The notes under the pieces were generated by a model. That model saw only the letters and a program-made list of their open reading frames with translations. It did no database searches and had not been told where the DNA came from. DNA of 64,000 bases from Parapedobacter flavus (GTDB taxonomy: Bacteria; Bacteroidota; Bacteroidia; Sphingobacteriales; Sphingobacteriaceae): positions 62,001-126,000 of the forward strand of contig NZ_JAYKZZ010000022.1 in assembly GCF_035818675.1 (NCBI RefSeq), read 5' to 3'. Made by a program: the position numbers and the translations under genes. Shown in pieces: positions 9,069-19,246 of this stretch. The first letter of the stretch is position 1; each line of letters opens with the position of its first letter.

Positions 9069-10082
9069 TTAATTACGATGAACCTTTCCCTTGGCCGATT
9101 CAGCAGGTTTTTCTGTGGCTTCGTCCGATTTGAAGGTGTTGAAAGCACGCGGTCGTACAATCTTGATACTTTGTTTCGAGAGGGCAATGCTGGCGTTCAA
9201 TTCAAAACCTACAAGTAGGATAAGAGAATTGAGGTACAGCCAAATCATGATGACGATTAGCGTACCGATTGAGCCATAAAGCTTATTGTAAGCGTTGAAG
9301 TTGTTGATGTAGAAAGCAAACCCAGAAAACGTCAATATGGCGAGGATGGTCGCCAGCATGGCGCCGGGGCTGAACAATTTCCATTTTCGCGATGCGGCGG
9401 GACCGAATTTGTAGAGGATGCTTACGGTGAGAAAATAGATTCCAAAGAGGATAAACCATCGGGCAGCCGCAATCACGAAGCTCCAGAAAGCAGCATTGAT
9501 CGCGATATTTTGCCGGAGGTATCCCACCACATACCCTGCAGCGGTGAAGATGGTCATGCCCACCGCTAGTGCAATGATAATCATGAGTGTCAATCCAATG
9601 GCGACCAACCGCTGTTGGCCCCAACTGCGGCTTTCGATAAGCAGTGACGCCTTGTTAAAGGCAAGCATCAACGAACTGACACCATTGGTGGCGAAAAAGG
9701 TCGCCAGGATAAAACCGACGGAGAGCAGTCCGCTATTTTGATTTTTCACAATATCTTCCAGGGTTGACTCTACCGTAAGGAACGCGTTTTCGGGTATGAC
9801 TACCTCCATGAAGTCCAGTAGCTTTTCCTGAAAATTGTCTATCGGGATATAGGGGATGAGCGTAAATAGGAAGATGATGCCCGGGAAAATGGCCAACATA
9901 AAGTTGTAAGCCAGTGAAGATGCTTTGTTGAGGATGGACTCGCGCGCGATCTCTTGGAAAAAAAAAGTGGCCACGGTATATAATGGCAACGCACCGAATC
10001 CTGGCAATACAATAACCTTGGTCCATTCGATAAAATGGAAATAGGGTCTGAATTTAATTAAGGTATTATGAATCCAGTTCAT
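9069..10082 (-). CDS. YihY/BrkB-family inner-membrane protein
   Basis: Integral membrane protein of 337 residues with about six hydrophobic helices, matching the YihY/BrkB family (once annotated ribonuclease BN). The family's molecular role is not settled; transport or envelope functions have been proposed. Recognisable parts are the N-terminal AYNFMLAIFPGIIFLFTLIPY segment (shown here as one helix), FFATNGVSSLMLAFN, and the C-terminal LIVIMIWLYLNSLILLVGFE helix. It starts 3 bases after the thioesterase stop and is the last gene of the PASTA-mltG-thioesterase-yihY operon. The C-terminal tail is charged. Confidence 0.88.
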   Translation of the reverse strand: MNWIHNTLIKFRPYFHFIEWTKVIVLPGFGALPLYTVATFFFQEIARESILNKASSLAYNFMLAIFPGIIFLFTLIPYIPIDNFQEKLLDFMEVVIPENAFLTVESTLEDIVKNQNSGLLSVGFILATFFATNGVSSLMLAFNKASLLIESRSWGQQRLVAIGLTLMIIIALAVGMTIFTAAGYVVGYLRQNIAINAAFWSFVIAAARWFILFGIYFLTVSILYKFGPAASRKWKLFSPGAMLATILAILTFSGFAFYINNFNAYNKLYGSIGTLIVIMIWLYLNSLILLVGFELNASIALSKQSIKIVRPRAFNTFKSDEATEKPAESAKGKVHRN

Positions 10083-10085
10083 TGC

Positions 10086-10493
10086 TCAATCGAAATACGC
10101 TGCCAACCGCTCCATAAAATCGGGTGGCGCTACGCACGGCTTATTGCGTTTCATATCTACGAAAACCAATGTGGTGCTGCCTGTGTTGAGTAATTCACGC
10201 TGTTGGTTAAGCAATTCGTATTCGAAGCGGATTTTGACGCCAGGTTTTTCTTTTAAATGTGTGCGTACGGTGATTTCCTCATCATACCGGGAGGGCTTCA
10301 GAAAGCGGGAATACAGCTCGAGGACGGGCATCATCACCCCACGATCTTCCAATGCCTTATATGAAAAGCCGAGGCTGCGGAAGAGTTCCACGCGCCCAAC
10401 TTCGTAAAAAGCTGCATAATTGCCGTAATAGACGTACCCCATTTGGTCGGTCTCGGCGTATCGAACCCGTACGGTTGTTTCAAACGTATACAT
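10086..10493 (-). CDS. acyl-CoA thioesterase, YbgC/FadM hot-dog family
   Basis: Small cytoplasmic hot-dog fold enzyme (135 residues) that hydrolyses acyl-CoA thioesters. The 4HBT motif is clear: RYAETDQMGYVYYGNYAAFY, with the Asp of the motif followed by the YGNY turn and the helix EVGRVELFRSLG. Substrate preference cannot be told from sequence. Its ATG overlaps the last base of the mltG stop (TAATG), so translation is likely coupled. Confidence 0.9.
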   Translation of the reverse strand: MYTFETTVRVRYAETDQMGYVYYGNYAAFYEVGRVELFRSLGFSYKALEDRGVMMPVLELYSRFLKPSRYDEEITVRTHLKEKPGVKIRFEYELLNQQRELLNTGSTTLVFVDMKRNKPCVAPPDFMERLAAYFD

Positions 10494-11572
10494 TAGCGCT
10501 TGATGTTTCGCTCATTGAGCGCTTGTTGGAATTTGCGCGCATTGATGTTATGTTCGGCTTGCGTTACCGCGAAATTATGGTAGCCCGAAAAATCATCCTT
10601 GGCACACATGTAAATATAGTCGTGTTGTTTGTAATTCAATACAGCGTCGATAGCCGCAATACTAGGCATCATAATCGGACCCGGCGGTAATCCACGATAC
10701 AAGTACGTGTTGTATGGCGAGTCGGTGCGCAGATGGCGGTAGAGCACGCGCCGTATCGTAAAATCGTTGTTGGCAAAAATAACGGTTGGGTCGGCCTGTA
10801 GCAGCATGCCTTTCCTCAACCGGTTGAGATACAGTCCAGCAATAGTGGGCATTTCGTCGGTATGCAGTGCCTCGCCTTTCACGATAGCGGCGAGTACAGC
10901 TACTTCTTGCGGATTGAGGTTGACGGCCTCGGCTTTCTTTCTGCGTTCGTCGGTCCAGAATTTCTCATATTCGTTATGCATCCGCTCGGCAAATTGGTCG
11001 ATGGATGTATTCCAATAAAATTCGTAGGTGTTGGGCACGAACATGCTGAAAAAATTATCGGTGTCGAATCCGTAACGTGCGGCTAGGCTATCATTATTCA
11101 TTAGGTTGATAAAAGCAATGGAATCGGGCTCCAACTGTTTTGCCAGTATACTCGCCAAATTTTCCTTGAGCCGTACGTTCTCGAAGCGGAGCTTTACCGG
11201 TTCTTGGAAACCACCACCAAGCCTGTTAATCAGTGCCCGGTTATTCATACCCCTGTCCAGTTTGTATTTTCCCGGCTTCACGCGAGCGGGATAATCCATT
11301 TTCGTAGCTGCCCATCGCAAAGTAGCCGTATCTTCGACGGCCTGCAATTCCGCTATACTGGTCATCACGTCTTCAAAACCCCAATGTGTGTAGATATATA
11401 GATATTCGGCATTCGCGGTCACATTCGGAGCAAAAAAAGACCGGTAATACTTATACGCAATGGCGCCACCTATTGCGAGTACAACGACGGCAACGATTCC
11501 CAGTGTAATGAATATGCCTTTCTTCTTTTTGTTCATGTTGTTTTGGTCTGCGGGTTCACTACCGCGAGTCAT
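10493..11572 (-). CDS. mltG: endolytic murein transglycosylase MltG
   Basis: Cleaves nascent peptidoglycan strands within the glycan chain at the inner membrane. It has 359 residues from the first ATG, or 347 from a second ATG at 11536 (MNKKKKGIF), which is the more usual N-terminus. A single transmembrane helix near the N-terminus is followed by the YceG domain. The conserved block is AAIVKGEALHTDEMPTIAG, then YLNRLRKGMLLQADPTV; a Glu is kept where the family has its catalytic motif. The long form starts directly after the PASTA gene stop. Linking a PASTA protein with MltG in one operon makes sense for cell-wall control. Confidence 0.93.
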   Translation of the reverse strand: MTRGSEPADQNNMNKKKKGIFITLGIVAVVVLAIGGAIAYKYYRSFFAPNVTANAEYLYIYTHWGFEDVMTSIAELQAVEDTATLRWAATKMDYPARVKPGKYKLDRGMNNRALINRLGGGFQEPVKLRFENVRLKENLASILAKQLEPDSIAFINLMNNDSLAARYGFDTDNFFSMFVPNTYEFYWNTSIDQFAERMHNEYEKFWTDERRKKAEAVNLNPQEVAVLAAIVKGEALHTDEMPTIAGLYLNRLRKGMLLQADPTVIFANNDFTIRRVLYRHLRTDSPYNTYLYRGLPPGPIMMPSIAAIDAVLNYKQHDYIYMCAKDDFSGYHNFAVTQAEHNINARKFQQALNERNIKR

Positions 11573-12334
11573 TTATTGTTGATTCGTAAGCGCAACATTG
11601 ATTGGTGTACCGATACTGACTTTCGGGTCGGTGGGCGTTGGTGTTTGTGAAATGATGGTTGCGCCAGCGGTATCCGTTACCAACCCCATGTAGTTGACAG
11701 CGCCCAGCGACAGCGAATTGCCCTGCAACGCAAATCTCGCCTGTTCAAGTGTGAGTCCAGTCAGGTCAGGCACCTGTATTTCGCTTGGTCCGCGGCCGTC
11801 ACCCAGCACGAGATCTACCGTCGATCCTTTGGGGATAGGACGCCCCGCATTGAGCCGTTCGTTGCCAAACTTGACATCTAGCACCACGTTTTCGGCAATA
11901 TCGGGAATATAAGTGGTGTCGCCCAGTTTAATACCGTAACTATTGAGCACGGCACGTGCTTCCACGAAGGTTTTCTCAATCAGGTCGGGGAAAGCTACTT
12001 CGGGCGCCACGCGGGTAATAATGGTGAGGTAAAGGGTGCGGTTTTTCTTTACTTTCGTTGCCGGGTCGGGGTCTTGTTCGATAACGAGCCCTGGCGTCGC
12101 ATCTACTTGGTAAACCGAATCGAGGTCGTATTCGAAGCCGTCGGCTTGCAATTTTTCCACGGCCTCGTGAATTGGTATTCCCCGTAGGTCGGGCACTGCT
12201 ATCGATTCGTTGTGGCGTGTATAGGTGTTGAGGCCGAATATGATGAGCAGGAGAAGAACGGTCAGGCCGATAATGGCGCCGATGAGATTCTTCCTGAAGG
12301 TGTCGGTTCGCAAATAGTTGAAAAATTTTACCAT
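11573..12334 (-). CDS. PASTA-domain membrane protein
   Basis: A 253-residue protein with a short cytoplasmic N-terminus, one transmembrane helix at about 14-36 (IGAIIGLTVLLLLIIFGL) and three consecutive PASTA domains (about 45-110, 112-180 and 185-253), marked by VPDLRGIPIHEAVEKL, FPDLIEKTFVEARAVL and VPDLTGLTLEQARFAL. PASTA domains bind peptidoglycan fragments or beta-lactam-like ligands. There is no kinase or penicillin-binding domain attached, a common layout in Bacteroidota. First gene of an operon with mltG; ddl is divergent upstream, so wall-synthesis genes cluster here. Confidence 0.9.
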   Translation of the reverse strand: MVKFFNYLRTDTFRKNLIGAIIGLTVLLLLIIFGLNTYTRHNESIAVPDLRGIPIHEAVEKLQADGFEYDLDSVYQVDATPGLVIEQDPDPATKVKKNRTLYLTIITRVAPEVAFPDLIEKTFVEARAVLNSYGIKLGDTTYIPDIAENVVLDVKFGNERLNAGRPIPKGSTVDLVLGDGRGPSEIQVPDLTGLTLEQARFALQGNSLSLGAVNYMGLVTDTAGATIISQTPTPTDPKVSIGTPINVALTNQQ

Positions 12335-12499
12335 TGTTAAGTCTTAGCATTTTCGCACGCCCTGTGCATTCCCACCCGTGCAGAGCAATATTAGCGCCAT
12401 TGTTTAGTTATCCTAAATGAATACCGCATATATCGCACAAAATTATTTGTTTTTCCGGGCATAGCAAATATATTTTTATCCCGAGCTCGCTTTTCCATC

Positions 12500-12530
12500 T
12501 TGTATATAATCTGCAAGTTAGCTATGTTTG
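12500..12530 (+). promoter_or_regulatory. ddl promoter, probably leaderless
   Basis: TTG (12500-12502), 20 bases, TATGTTTG (12523-12530): a perfect match. Only 7 bases separate it from the ddl ATG, so the transcript should begin at or next to the start codon. Confidence 0.65.
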
Positions 12531-12537
12531 CTCAATC

Positions 12538-13542
12538 ATGAGCATACGCATCGCATTAGTTACCGGCGGCTACACCGCAGAGGCCGAGGTTTCGCTGAAG
12601 AGCGCGGATTTTGTTTTCCAGCAATTGGATAAGTCGTTGTACGATGTTTACCTTATTACGATTACCACCGACAGCTGGTTCCATGTGGGCGAAAACGGGG
12701 TGCCGTATCCTGTTAACCGCGACGACTTTAGCCTCTCCATGGATGGCGATACCATACGTTTCGATTTAGCTTTCATTATGTTGCACGGGTCTCCGGGTGA
12801 AGATGGCCGCCTTCAGGGGTATTTAGACATGGTGGGTTTGCCCTATACCTCGTGTGATGCCCTGACGTCGGCGCTGACGATGAACAAAGCATATACTAAA
12901 GCGGTACTGGCTGGCATCTCCGACCTGCATGTGGCTCATTCCGTCCAATTGTTTGCATCGCAACGCGGCTCTGCTGTCGATATGGTGCGTGAGGCGTTGT
13001 CGTTGCCGTATTTCGTTAAGCCCAATGCCGGGGGGAGCAGTATCGGGATGACCAAGGTTAAAGTGGATGCCGAGCTTGCCGACGCGATCGACAAAGCATT
13101 CGATGCGGAGAACACGGGCAACCAAGTCATCGTGGAAGAGTTTGTGGATGGAAGGGAATTTTCCGTGGGCATATATCGTAGCGCAGGCGAGTTGGTGGTG
13201 TTGCCGGCCTCGGAGGTCATCACCGAGCGCGAGTTTTTCGACTTCGAAGCGAAATATATCGATGGACAGACCCAGGAAATAACTCCCGCTGAACTCACCG
13301 CTGAGCAGCGTGACCGTATAGATCGCGTCGTAAAGGCCATTTACACCCGTCTCAATTGCAAAGGGATGGTGCGGGTAGACTTCTTCCTTGAACGCAGCAG
13401 TGATCGGTTTTATTTCATTGAGATCAACACCATCCCCGGCCAAACGGCACAGAGCTTCATCCCACAGCAGGTGCGCGCGGCTGGAATGACCGAAACCGCA
13501 TTTTACGGCGAATTGATCGAGGAAGCTTTACGTAAGGGGTAG
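12538..13542 (+). CDS. ddl: D-alanine--D-alanine ligase
   Basis: Joins two D-alanines with ATP for the peptidoglycan stem peptide (cytoplasm). It has 334 residues and the ATP-grasp fold. Visible elements are the N-terminal LVTGGYTAEAEVSLKSA, the HGSPGEDGRLQGYLDMVGLPY block, KPNAGGSSIGMTKV, EEFVDGREFSVG and the C-terminal EINTIPGQTAQSFIPQQ with metal-binding Glu and Asn. A perfect promoter sits 7 bases from the ATG. It is divergent from the PASTA-mltG operon and converges with the macroglobulin gene. Confidence 0.96.
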   Translation: MSIRIALVTGGYTAEAEVSLKSADFVFQQLDKSLYDVYLITITTDSWFHVGENGVPYPVNRDDFSLSMDGDTIRFDLAFIMLHGSPGEDGRLQGYLDMVGLPYTSCDALTSALTMNKAYTKAVLAGISDLHVAHSVQLFASQRGSAVDMVREALSLPYFVKPNAGGSSIGMTKVKVDAELADAIDKAFDAENTGNQVIVEEFVDGREFSVGIYRSAGELVVLPASEVITEREFFDFEAKYIDGQTQEITPAELTAEQRDRIDRVVKAIYTRLNCKGMVRVDFFLERSSDRFYFIEINTIPGQTAQSFIPQQVRAAGMTETAFYGELIEEALRKG

Positions 13543-13549
13543 TTGATCA

Positions 13550-16500
13550 TCAATAATCACCTACCTCCACCCACTGACCGGGTGTTGTTGCTTGTATCCG
13601 ATTGTCATACATAGCCTCTACGCTTACCGCTGGCAAGAAATACCGGCCGATATAAGAGGCATTCAATAGCACGCGGTAGGTCAGTGTTTCATTCTCCCTG
13701 ATGTTGAAATGGGTAAGCACGCGGTCATCGCGGATATCCAGGTAAGTAGACGGGGATGAACTCACGGCCGACTGGGTGTTGTTCAGCCGTGTGTTGATAA
13801 TCTCCCATCCCGACGGGAAAATCTGCGCGAGCGCCATATGCTCGTAGGTACCCATGCTCCCCGTGTTCTTCAGCGTCACCGCGGCTACGAAATCCGTTCC
13901 TTGAGGCAGGGCCACCGGGTCTATTGGCTCACCCTGCAGGTTTGTGTATTGTACGCCCATGGTGAGCAGCTCGGGGTTATTGCGCACGGGTGGATTTTCG
14001 CCCACGGGCAGCTGGCCTTCACGGATGATACGGACGTATAGCTTATTCGTTCCCTTGTTCTGGATACGCAGCGTACGGTCTGGCTTGCTCAGGTCCACAT
14101 CAATCCGGTATAAGTACGTGTCGGCATTCACGCTGGCCGATTCGCCGTTGAGGGTGTAGTCGAAGCTATTCTTCCGTTGTTCACTGCCACCGAACTTGCC
14201 GATCGCCAGTAGCGCATAAGCGGTGGTCTGCGTGCTGTACCACCGATCGTTGTCGAGCCCCGATGCGACGGACAGCAGCATGCGTTCGGCCTCCTCGTGG
14301 CGTCCCATCAGGTCGAGTGTTTCGAGAATCATCGCGCGGTCACGCAGCGCCGACCCGAAGGTGCGTCCGGCGTGTTCATAAGCCTTTACATCGGTATTGC
14401 GGCCTTTCACCAGCTGGCTAGCCACAATACCCTGGCCAGCCAGTTGATAGGCGGCGGCAAGTCGCCAGGCGGCCTCGTCCGATAGGTAGGGGAATTCCTT
14501 GAGTCGGTTCATCGCCCCCATTTCAGGAGCTTTCGCCAAGGCCAGCAAGTAGAGCCGGTACGCCTGCAGCAGGTCGCCCCCCCGCCAATTGTATTGGTCG
14601 GGCGCCCATCCCTGTGCAGCACCGCGCTGGTAGCGAAGCCAGCTGTCGAGGAATCCGGCGGGGAGCGTATATCCCTTGGCTTGTGCCTCCAAAAGGAAAT
14701 GACCTGCATAGTTCGTGCTCCATTCATTTACGTTTGTGGCTCCTGGCCAGTAGCCCAGTCCGCCATTGGGCAGCTGGTAATTGCGCAGCCTGTTAATTCC
14801 CGCTTTGATATTTCGCTCGATGGCGGCTTTGTCCCGGTCTTTCAGTTCGACCAGTCTATCCAACATCAGCTGCGGGAATACGCTGGATGTCACCTGCTCC
14901 AGGCACCCGTAGGGGTATCGGATCAGGTAATTCAGCCGTTTGGAGAGGTTGATGGGTGGAAGGGACGATACCTCCACCGAGGCGGTATTGCCATTGCCCG
15001 GCCCAAGGGGCTCCATGGCCTGTTGCCACGACCCATTACCTGCTATTTCATCTTTATCCACCGAAGTGATGAACGGGTTGGGGTTTCGGATATCGATTTC
15101 TATTTCATACACTGCCGTTTCTGAGCCGCTTTTCGCTACCGCACGGAGCTTGCCCACGCCGGTTTCGTTGCCCACGGTTACCGTGGCATAGGCCATCTGC
15201 TCACCGGGTTTGGCGAAAGTCAGCGTCTGTTTTCCCCCCTGAATGGCAAGGCCACCCGAAGCGGTCACATCGATGCTCACCTGTTTCACTTGGTCTTCCA
15301 TGGCGAAGACCGTCAGTGGTAGCTTGAACGTTTCCCTCGGTCCGATTACGCGCGGCAGGGTCGCCAGCAGCATCAGTGGCTTTTTCACGGCTACGGCTTT
15401 CTCAGCAAAGCCGTAGGCGCCATCCTGTCCGGCGATGACCATGGCCCTTACGGAACCGACGTATTGCGGTAACGTGAAGTTATGGGTGTTGGTGCGGCCC
15501 TTGCCCAGCGTAAAGGGCCCCAGGAATTTGACCACCGGCTGGAATCTATTCGCCTTCGCGGGATTAACGTTGCGGTCGATTTCGCCGTCGCCGCCGATAC
15601 TGAGTATCCGCTCCAGGTCGCCGCCCCAGGCGCCGAGCACCTGGTCAAACAGATCCCACGAGTTTACACCCAGCGCTTCCCGGGCGTAGAAGCTCGCATG
15701 TGGATCCGGCGTCTTGAAACGGGTAAGATCGAGTAGCCCCTCGTCTACTATGGCAATGGTGTAGGTCATGGCCTTGCCGTTGGATTCGGATACGGAGATG
15801 CGCGATTCGGTCTCCGGGCGGAGTGTTTCAGCGATATCGATCTGTGGTTTGAGAATCGTTTTCGGATTTTCGATGAGCAATGGTATCACGCCATACATCC
15901 GTATGGGCAGGTCGTTGGCCGTTTGTTGGTGTGGTTGCAGGAGGGTTACATTCACAAACACATTGGGGGCCATCTCTTCGGTGGCCTCGAAGCTGTGCAC
16001 GGTTTGCCCCTGTTCGGTATCTATCCACCAGCTCTTCAATACGCGACTTCCATTTTCGATGCTGATGAGCCCACGGCCGCCGGCCGAAGAGGGAATGGTG
16101 AGGGTAACCTTCTCACCCGCGTGGTAGGTTTCCTTGTCGGCCGTGAATGATAGCATGGAGGCCTCTGTAGGGTTGTTCTGTTGTTCACGTTGTGCCCATC
16201 CGGGCCAGTCGATGTAGAGGGTTTTTCCCGTGGCGTGGCCGCTTTCGAGGTCCACCACGCGCACTAGGTAGCGACCCCAGTCGGGGTAGTTCACGCGGAT
16301 GTTCCATTTGCCGGCGCCGTTTTCGAGGGTGATGGTCTCTTTTTTGAGCAGTTGGTTGTATTTATCCTGCGTGAAGTTACCGAGGTATTCGTCTTCCTGG
16401 TTCCACCACCAACGCCACCGTATTTTGTAGAATTCTACCTGTACGCGGCGCCGCCCCGTTATTTTCTTTCCGGTAGCGTCTACACCCACAATGTCAACGG

Positions 16501-19141
16501 CATGGCCTACATCGGTAAGCAGCCTCCCCGATAGGCGGTCGCCCTCGGGCGTGCGCACGCCAATGTAGCTCGTATACGGACTGTACGGCATGCTCACGTT
16601 GTCGATACTGAAATTGCCGCCCGGTTCGAATACACGGGTGGTGAAGCTCGCGCGGAGCATGCCGGGCGTGCCGTTTGTCCCGGTGATGTCGGCCGAAAAA
16701 GCAGCCTTTCCGGTGGCATCGAGCGTGCCGTCGAAGAGGATTTCGCTTTCCCTCGCGAAGCTGCGCGTTGGGTCGTCAAACGTATAGGTACGGTAGTCAT
16801 CAAAGGTAGTCCTTACTGGAGTTACCACAGCCTCCACGCGGGCTTTGAGCCCTTGCACCTCGGCACCGAACAGCCATTTCGCAGAAAGGTTGACGGGCAC
16901 CGCACTTCCTTTACTCAGTACGGCTTTGTCGCCGAAATCGAGATCGATTTTCAGCCGGTTGGGCATAATGGTCTCGATTTTCAGCGTCTTTTGGAATACC
17001 GCACCGCCCACACTCACTTTAGCAACCCAGTTGCCTGTGGGGGCGGTAGTTTCCGTTTTCGTTTTGAACGTATAGAACCCATTGGTATGCGTTGATTCTA
17101 CCAGGCGCTTGTTGAGCTGTCCTTTAGGGTTGTACAGTTCGAAGGTAACGGGGTGCCCTTCCGGGAGGTCGGCCGATTGGTTTTCCATGATGAAACCCAC
17201 AAACAGGGAGTCGCCCGGCCGCCATACGCCACGCTCGCCGTAAATAAACCCTTTGATGCCCTTCTGCACCACATCGCCGCCTACGTCAAAGCGACTCAAC
17301 GGCAAGGACGAGCCGTCGTCCAGCTTAAGGTATCCACGCTCTTCGTTTTTGGCGGCGATAAGCATGAAAGGCTTTCGGGGTACTTCCACTTTAGCAAACC
17401 CGTCGGCGTTTGTGGTAGCGGTTTGGATCACCTGCTGTTGGTAGTCGAGCAGCGTCACTTCCACATCTGCCATCGATTGTGCGGTGAGGATACTGGTGGT
17501 GATGACGTTTATGCTGTTATCGTTGCCGCGCTTGGCAATGAGCCCGATGTTCGATGCCAGCATGTCGCGGCTGGCCCAACGCCCGGTGGTGTAGTAGGCA
17601 CTGTGGCAAGGGTTATCGCGTTCATCCCAGTCGTAATCATACGGATAATAACTATTGTACCGCCCCCAAAACTCGTCCTCATCATCAATCGGGTCGCCGT
17701 AATAATAGCTGCGTTGCTGCTCCTCGGCCTCGGCGATGGCTTCGGCATCCGCATCGCTGCACGGGTACACGGAGTAGCTGTGGCGGAATCCGATCAGTAC
17801 ACGATAGATAGCCCCTGGCTCGGCTTTGAGTAGCTGGTCGATGTCCAGCGAAAAGCGGTTTTTTCGGTGCAGGTTTATGCTCTTGTCGGTATCGAGTGCG
17901 ATGGTCTTCTGCACCACGGGCCGGGCTACGCGCCGCAATTCGTATTTGCTGTCGTAGGTCTGCTGGAAATATTGCGGCACGTTGTTTTCAAAAATTTTGA
18001 CAATGGTCACATCCACGGCCCGCAGGTTTACCGCCTCGAAGGGCATGGTGAGTTTTCCCGAACCGGGTAGGATGGAGCCTTGGCCGGGGATGCTGACGGA
18101 GGGCAGTCGGTTTTCGAAATTGACATTGGCGGCATACGCTACCTTTATTTTCTGATTGTTGATGTTTTCCACTCCCTCGTTCACGGCGATGGCGTAGTCG
18201 CCCTCCAGCCGATCGGGTGCATATGCTTTCACTTCACTGCCATCGATGGTATAGCGAAGTTCTTGCATGTCCGCGATATCGATCAATCCGCTGAGCTGTT
18301 GGGCAACGAGGATGGGATCAGAGAATTGCACCAGTACATATTGCTCTGGCTCGTGTACCGCGCGGATATCCAATACCTTGAATGTACCTTTGGCCGGTAT
18401 TTCGATGGTTGTTTCATCCGCTTTCGAAGCGGTAATGGAACGGCCATCCCAGTTCATGACAAGGCTGCGCGCCTCATCGCCCCTAGGTATCGAGTCGATA
18501 GCGAAGGTAGATAGTCGTGTTTGGACGTTATGCTGCCATTTGATATCGTACAATATACCTTCCTGCGATGCTGCTGTTAATATTTTCTCGATATCTTCCG
18601 GCTGTTCCGCATCTGCAAAAACAATGCGTCCGGTGAGTTTCATCAGGTCGGTGGCGGTGTTTGTCTGCGATGTCAATCCGTCGATTTCCACATTATACGA
18701 TGGCTCGATGACTTTGAAATTAAAGACGAAATCGGTTAGATCGTTGCTTACGTCGGCCACTTTATCGAGGTGGAAGGTGACGTTATACTCACGCCCCGGC
18801 TTCAGCTGCTCGTCGGGCCTGAACTCCACGGTACGGGCGTCTATCCAATACACCTTCCCTTTGACATGGGGGTCGACGGAAAAGAGCTCGCGCTGGTCTT
18901 CCTGGTTGGTTTGCTGAAAGGTGCTTATCTGTGATGCCAGCCGTACGCGTATGGTACTTTCGCGAGATACCACACCAGCGGTATAGGCTTCTACATATTT
19001 GGCGAAAGCGGTGTTGTTGGCATTCACGGTGTTCGATTGGCTGTACTTCCAAAGGAGCAACGCGATGATGATGACAATGATTACTCCACCTGCGGCAATC
19101 AACGTACTTTTGCGGGTGGGAATCCAATTGGCCTTGTTCAT
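13550..19141 (-). CDS. alpha-2-macroglobulin family protein, thioester type
   Basis: Giant envelope protein (1863 residues) thought to trap foreign proteases through a reactive thioester. Residues about 16-36 form one hydrophobic helix without a lipobox Cys, so it is probably anchored by an uncleaved signal. MG-type beta-sandwich domains fill the middle. The thioester motif YPYGCLEQ is intact with Cys at residue 1413, followed by the alpha-helical thioester domain (NGGLGYWPGATNVNEWSTNY). An ATG at 19141 is preferred to an in-frame TTG 18 bases upstream. No penicillin-binding-protein-1C gene, its usual partner in proteobacteria, is next to it. Stops 7 bases from the ddl stop. Confidence 0.93.
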   Translation of the reverse strand: MNKANWIPTRKSTLIAAGGVIIVIIIALLLWKYSQSNTVNANNTAFAKYVEAYTAGVVSRESTIRVRLASQISTFQQTNQEDQRELFSVDPHVKGKVYWIDARTVEFRPDEQLKPGREYNVTFHLDKVADVSNDLTDFVFNFKVIEPSYNVEIDGLTSQTNTATDLMKLTGRIVFADAEQPEDIEKILTAASQEGILYDIKWQHNVQTRLSTFAIDSIPRGDEARSLVMNWDGRSITASKADETTIEIPAKGTFKVLDIRAVHEPEQYVLVQFSDPILVAQQLSGLIDIADMQELRYTIDGSEVKAYAPDRLEGDYAIAVNEGVENINNQKIKVAYAANVNFENRLPSVSIPGQGSILPGSGKLTMPFEAVNLRAVDVTIVKIFENNVPQYFQQTYDSKYELRRVARPVVQKTIALDTDKSINLHRKNRFSLDIDQLLKAEPGAIYRVLIGFRHSYSVYPCSDADAEAIAEAEEQQRSYYYGDPIDDEDEFWGRYNSYYPYDYDWDERDNPCHSAYYTTGRWASRDMLASNIGLIAKRGNDNSINVITTSILTAQSMADVEVTLLDYQQQVIQTATTNADGFAKVEVPRKPFMLIAAKNEERGYLKLDDGSSLPLSRFDVGGDVVQKGIKGFIYGERGVWRPGDSLFVGFIMENQSADLPEGHPVTFELYNPKGQLNKRLVESTHTNGFYTFKTKTETTAPTGNWVAKVSVGGAVFQKTLKIETIMPNRLKIDLDFGDKAVLSKGSAVPVNLSAKWLFGAEVQGLKARVEAVVTPVRTTFDDYRTYTFDDPTRSFARESEILFDGTLDATGKAAFSADITGTNGTPGMLRASFTTRVFEPGGNFSIDNVSMPYSPYTSYIGVRTPEGDRLSGRLLTDVGHAVDIVGVDATGKKITGRRRVQVEFYKIRWRWWWNQEDEYLGNFTQDKYNQLLKKETITLENGAGKWNIRVNYPDWGRYLVRVVDLESGHATGKTLYIDWPGWAQREQQNNPTEASMLSFTADKETYHAGEKVTLTIPSSAGGRGLISIENGSRVLKSWWIDTEQGQTVHSFEATEEMAPNVFVNVTLLQPHQQTANDLPIRMYGVIPLLIENPKTILKPQIDIAETLRPETESRISVSESNGKAMTYTIAIVDEGLLDLTRFKTPDPHASFYAREALGVNSWDLFDQVLGAWGGDLERILSIGGDGEIDRNVNPAKANRFQPVVKFLGPFTLGKGRTNTHNFTLPQYVGSVRAMVIAGQDGAYGFAEKAVAVKKPLMLLATLPRVIGPRETFKLPLTVFAMEDQVKQVSIDVTASGGLAIQGGKQTLTFAKPGEQMAYATVTVGNETGVGKLRAVAKSGSETAVYEIEIDIRNPNPFITSVDKDEIAGNGSWQQAMEPLGPGNGNTASVEVSSLPPINLSKRLNYLIRYPYGCLEQVTSSVFPQLMLDRLVELKDRDKAAIERNIKAGINRLRNYQLPNGGLGYWPGATNVNEWSTNYAGHFLLEAQAKGYTLPAGFLDSWLRYQRGAAQGWAPDQYNWRGGDLLQAYRLYLLALAKAPEMGAMNRLKEFPYLSDEAAWRLAAAYQLAGQGIVASQLVKGRNTDVKAYEHAGRTFGSALRDRAMILETLDLMGRHEEAERMLLSVASGLDNDRWYSTQTTAYALLAIGKFGGSEQRKNSFDYTLNGESASVNADTYLYRIDVDLSKPDRTLRIQNKGTNKLYVRIIREGQLPVGENPPVRNNPELLTMGVQYTNLQGEPIDPVALPQGTDFVAAVTLKNTGSMGTYEHMALAQIFPSGWEIINTRLNNTQSAVSSSPSTYLDIRDDRVLTHFNIRENETLTYRVLLNASYIGRYFLPAVSVEAMYDNRIQATTPGQWVEVGDY

Positions 19142-19246
19142 AGTGATGGATTTTATCAAGGCGAATGTACATAAACTAAGGGGTAAATCCTTGAAACCCG
19201 CAGGACGAAATTGGAAAATAACGGTTTTCGGGGATGGTTATCTCCG

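Noticed and set aside
12823..13443. 206-codon frame opposite ddl
   Set aside because: The plus strand encodes an intact ddl; the minus frame has no recognisable features.
13536..13575. Inverted repeat at the ddl/macroglobulin stop codons as a terminator
   Set aside because: GGTAG/CTACC pairing is weak and there is no T run.
17153..17833. 226-codon frame opposite the macroglobulin gene
   Set aside because: Antisense to a clearly coding domain region; composition is that of a shadow frame.
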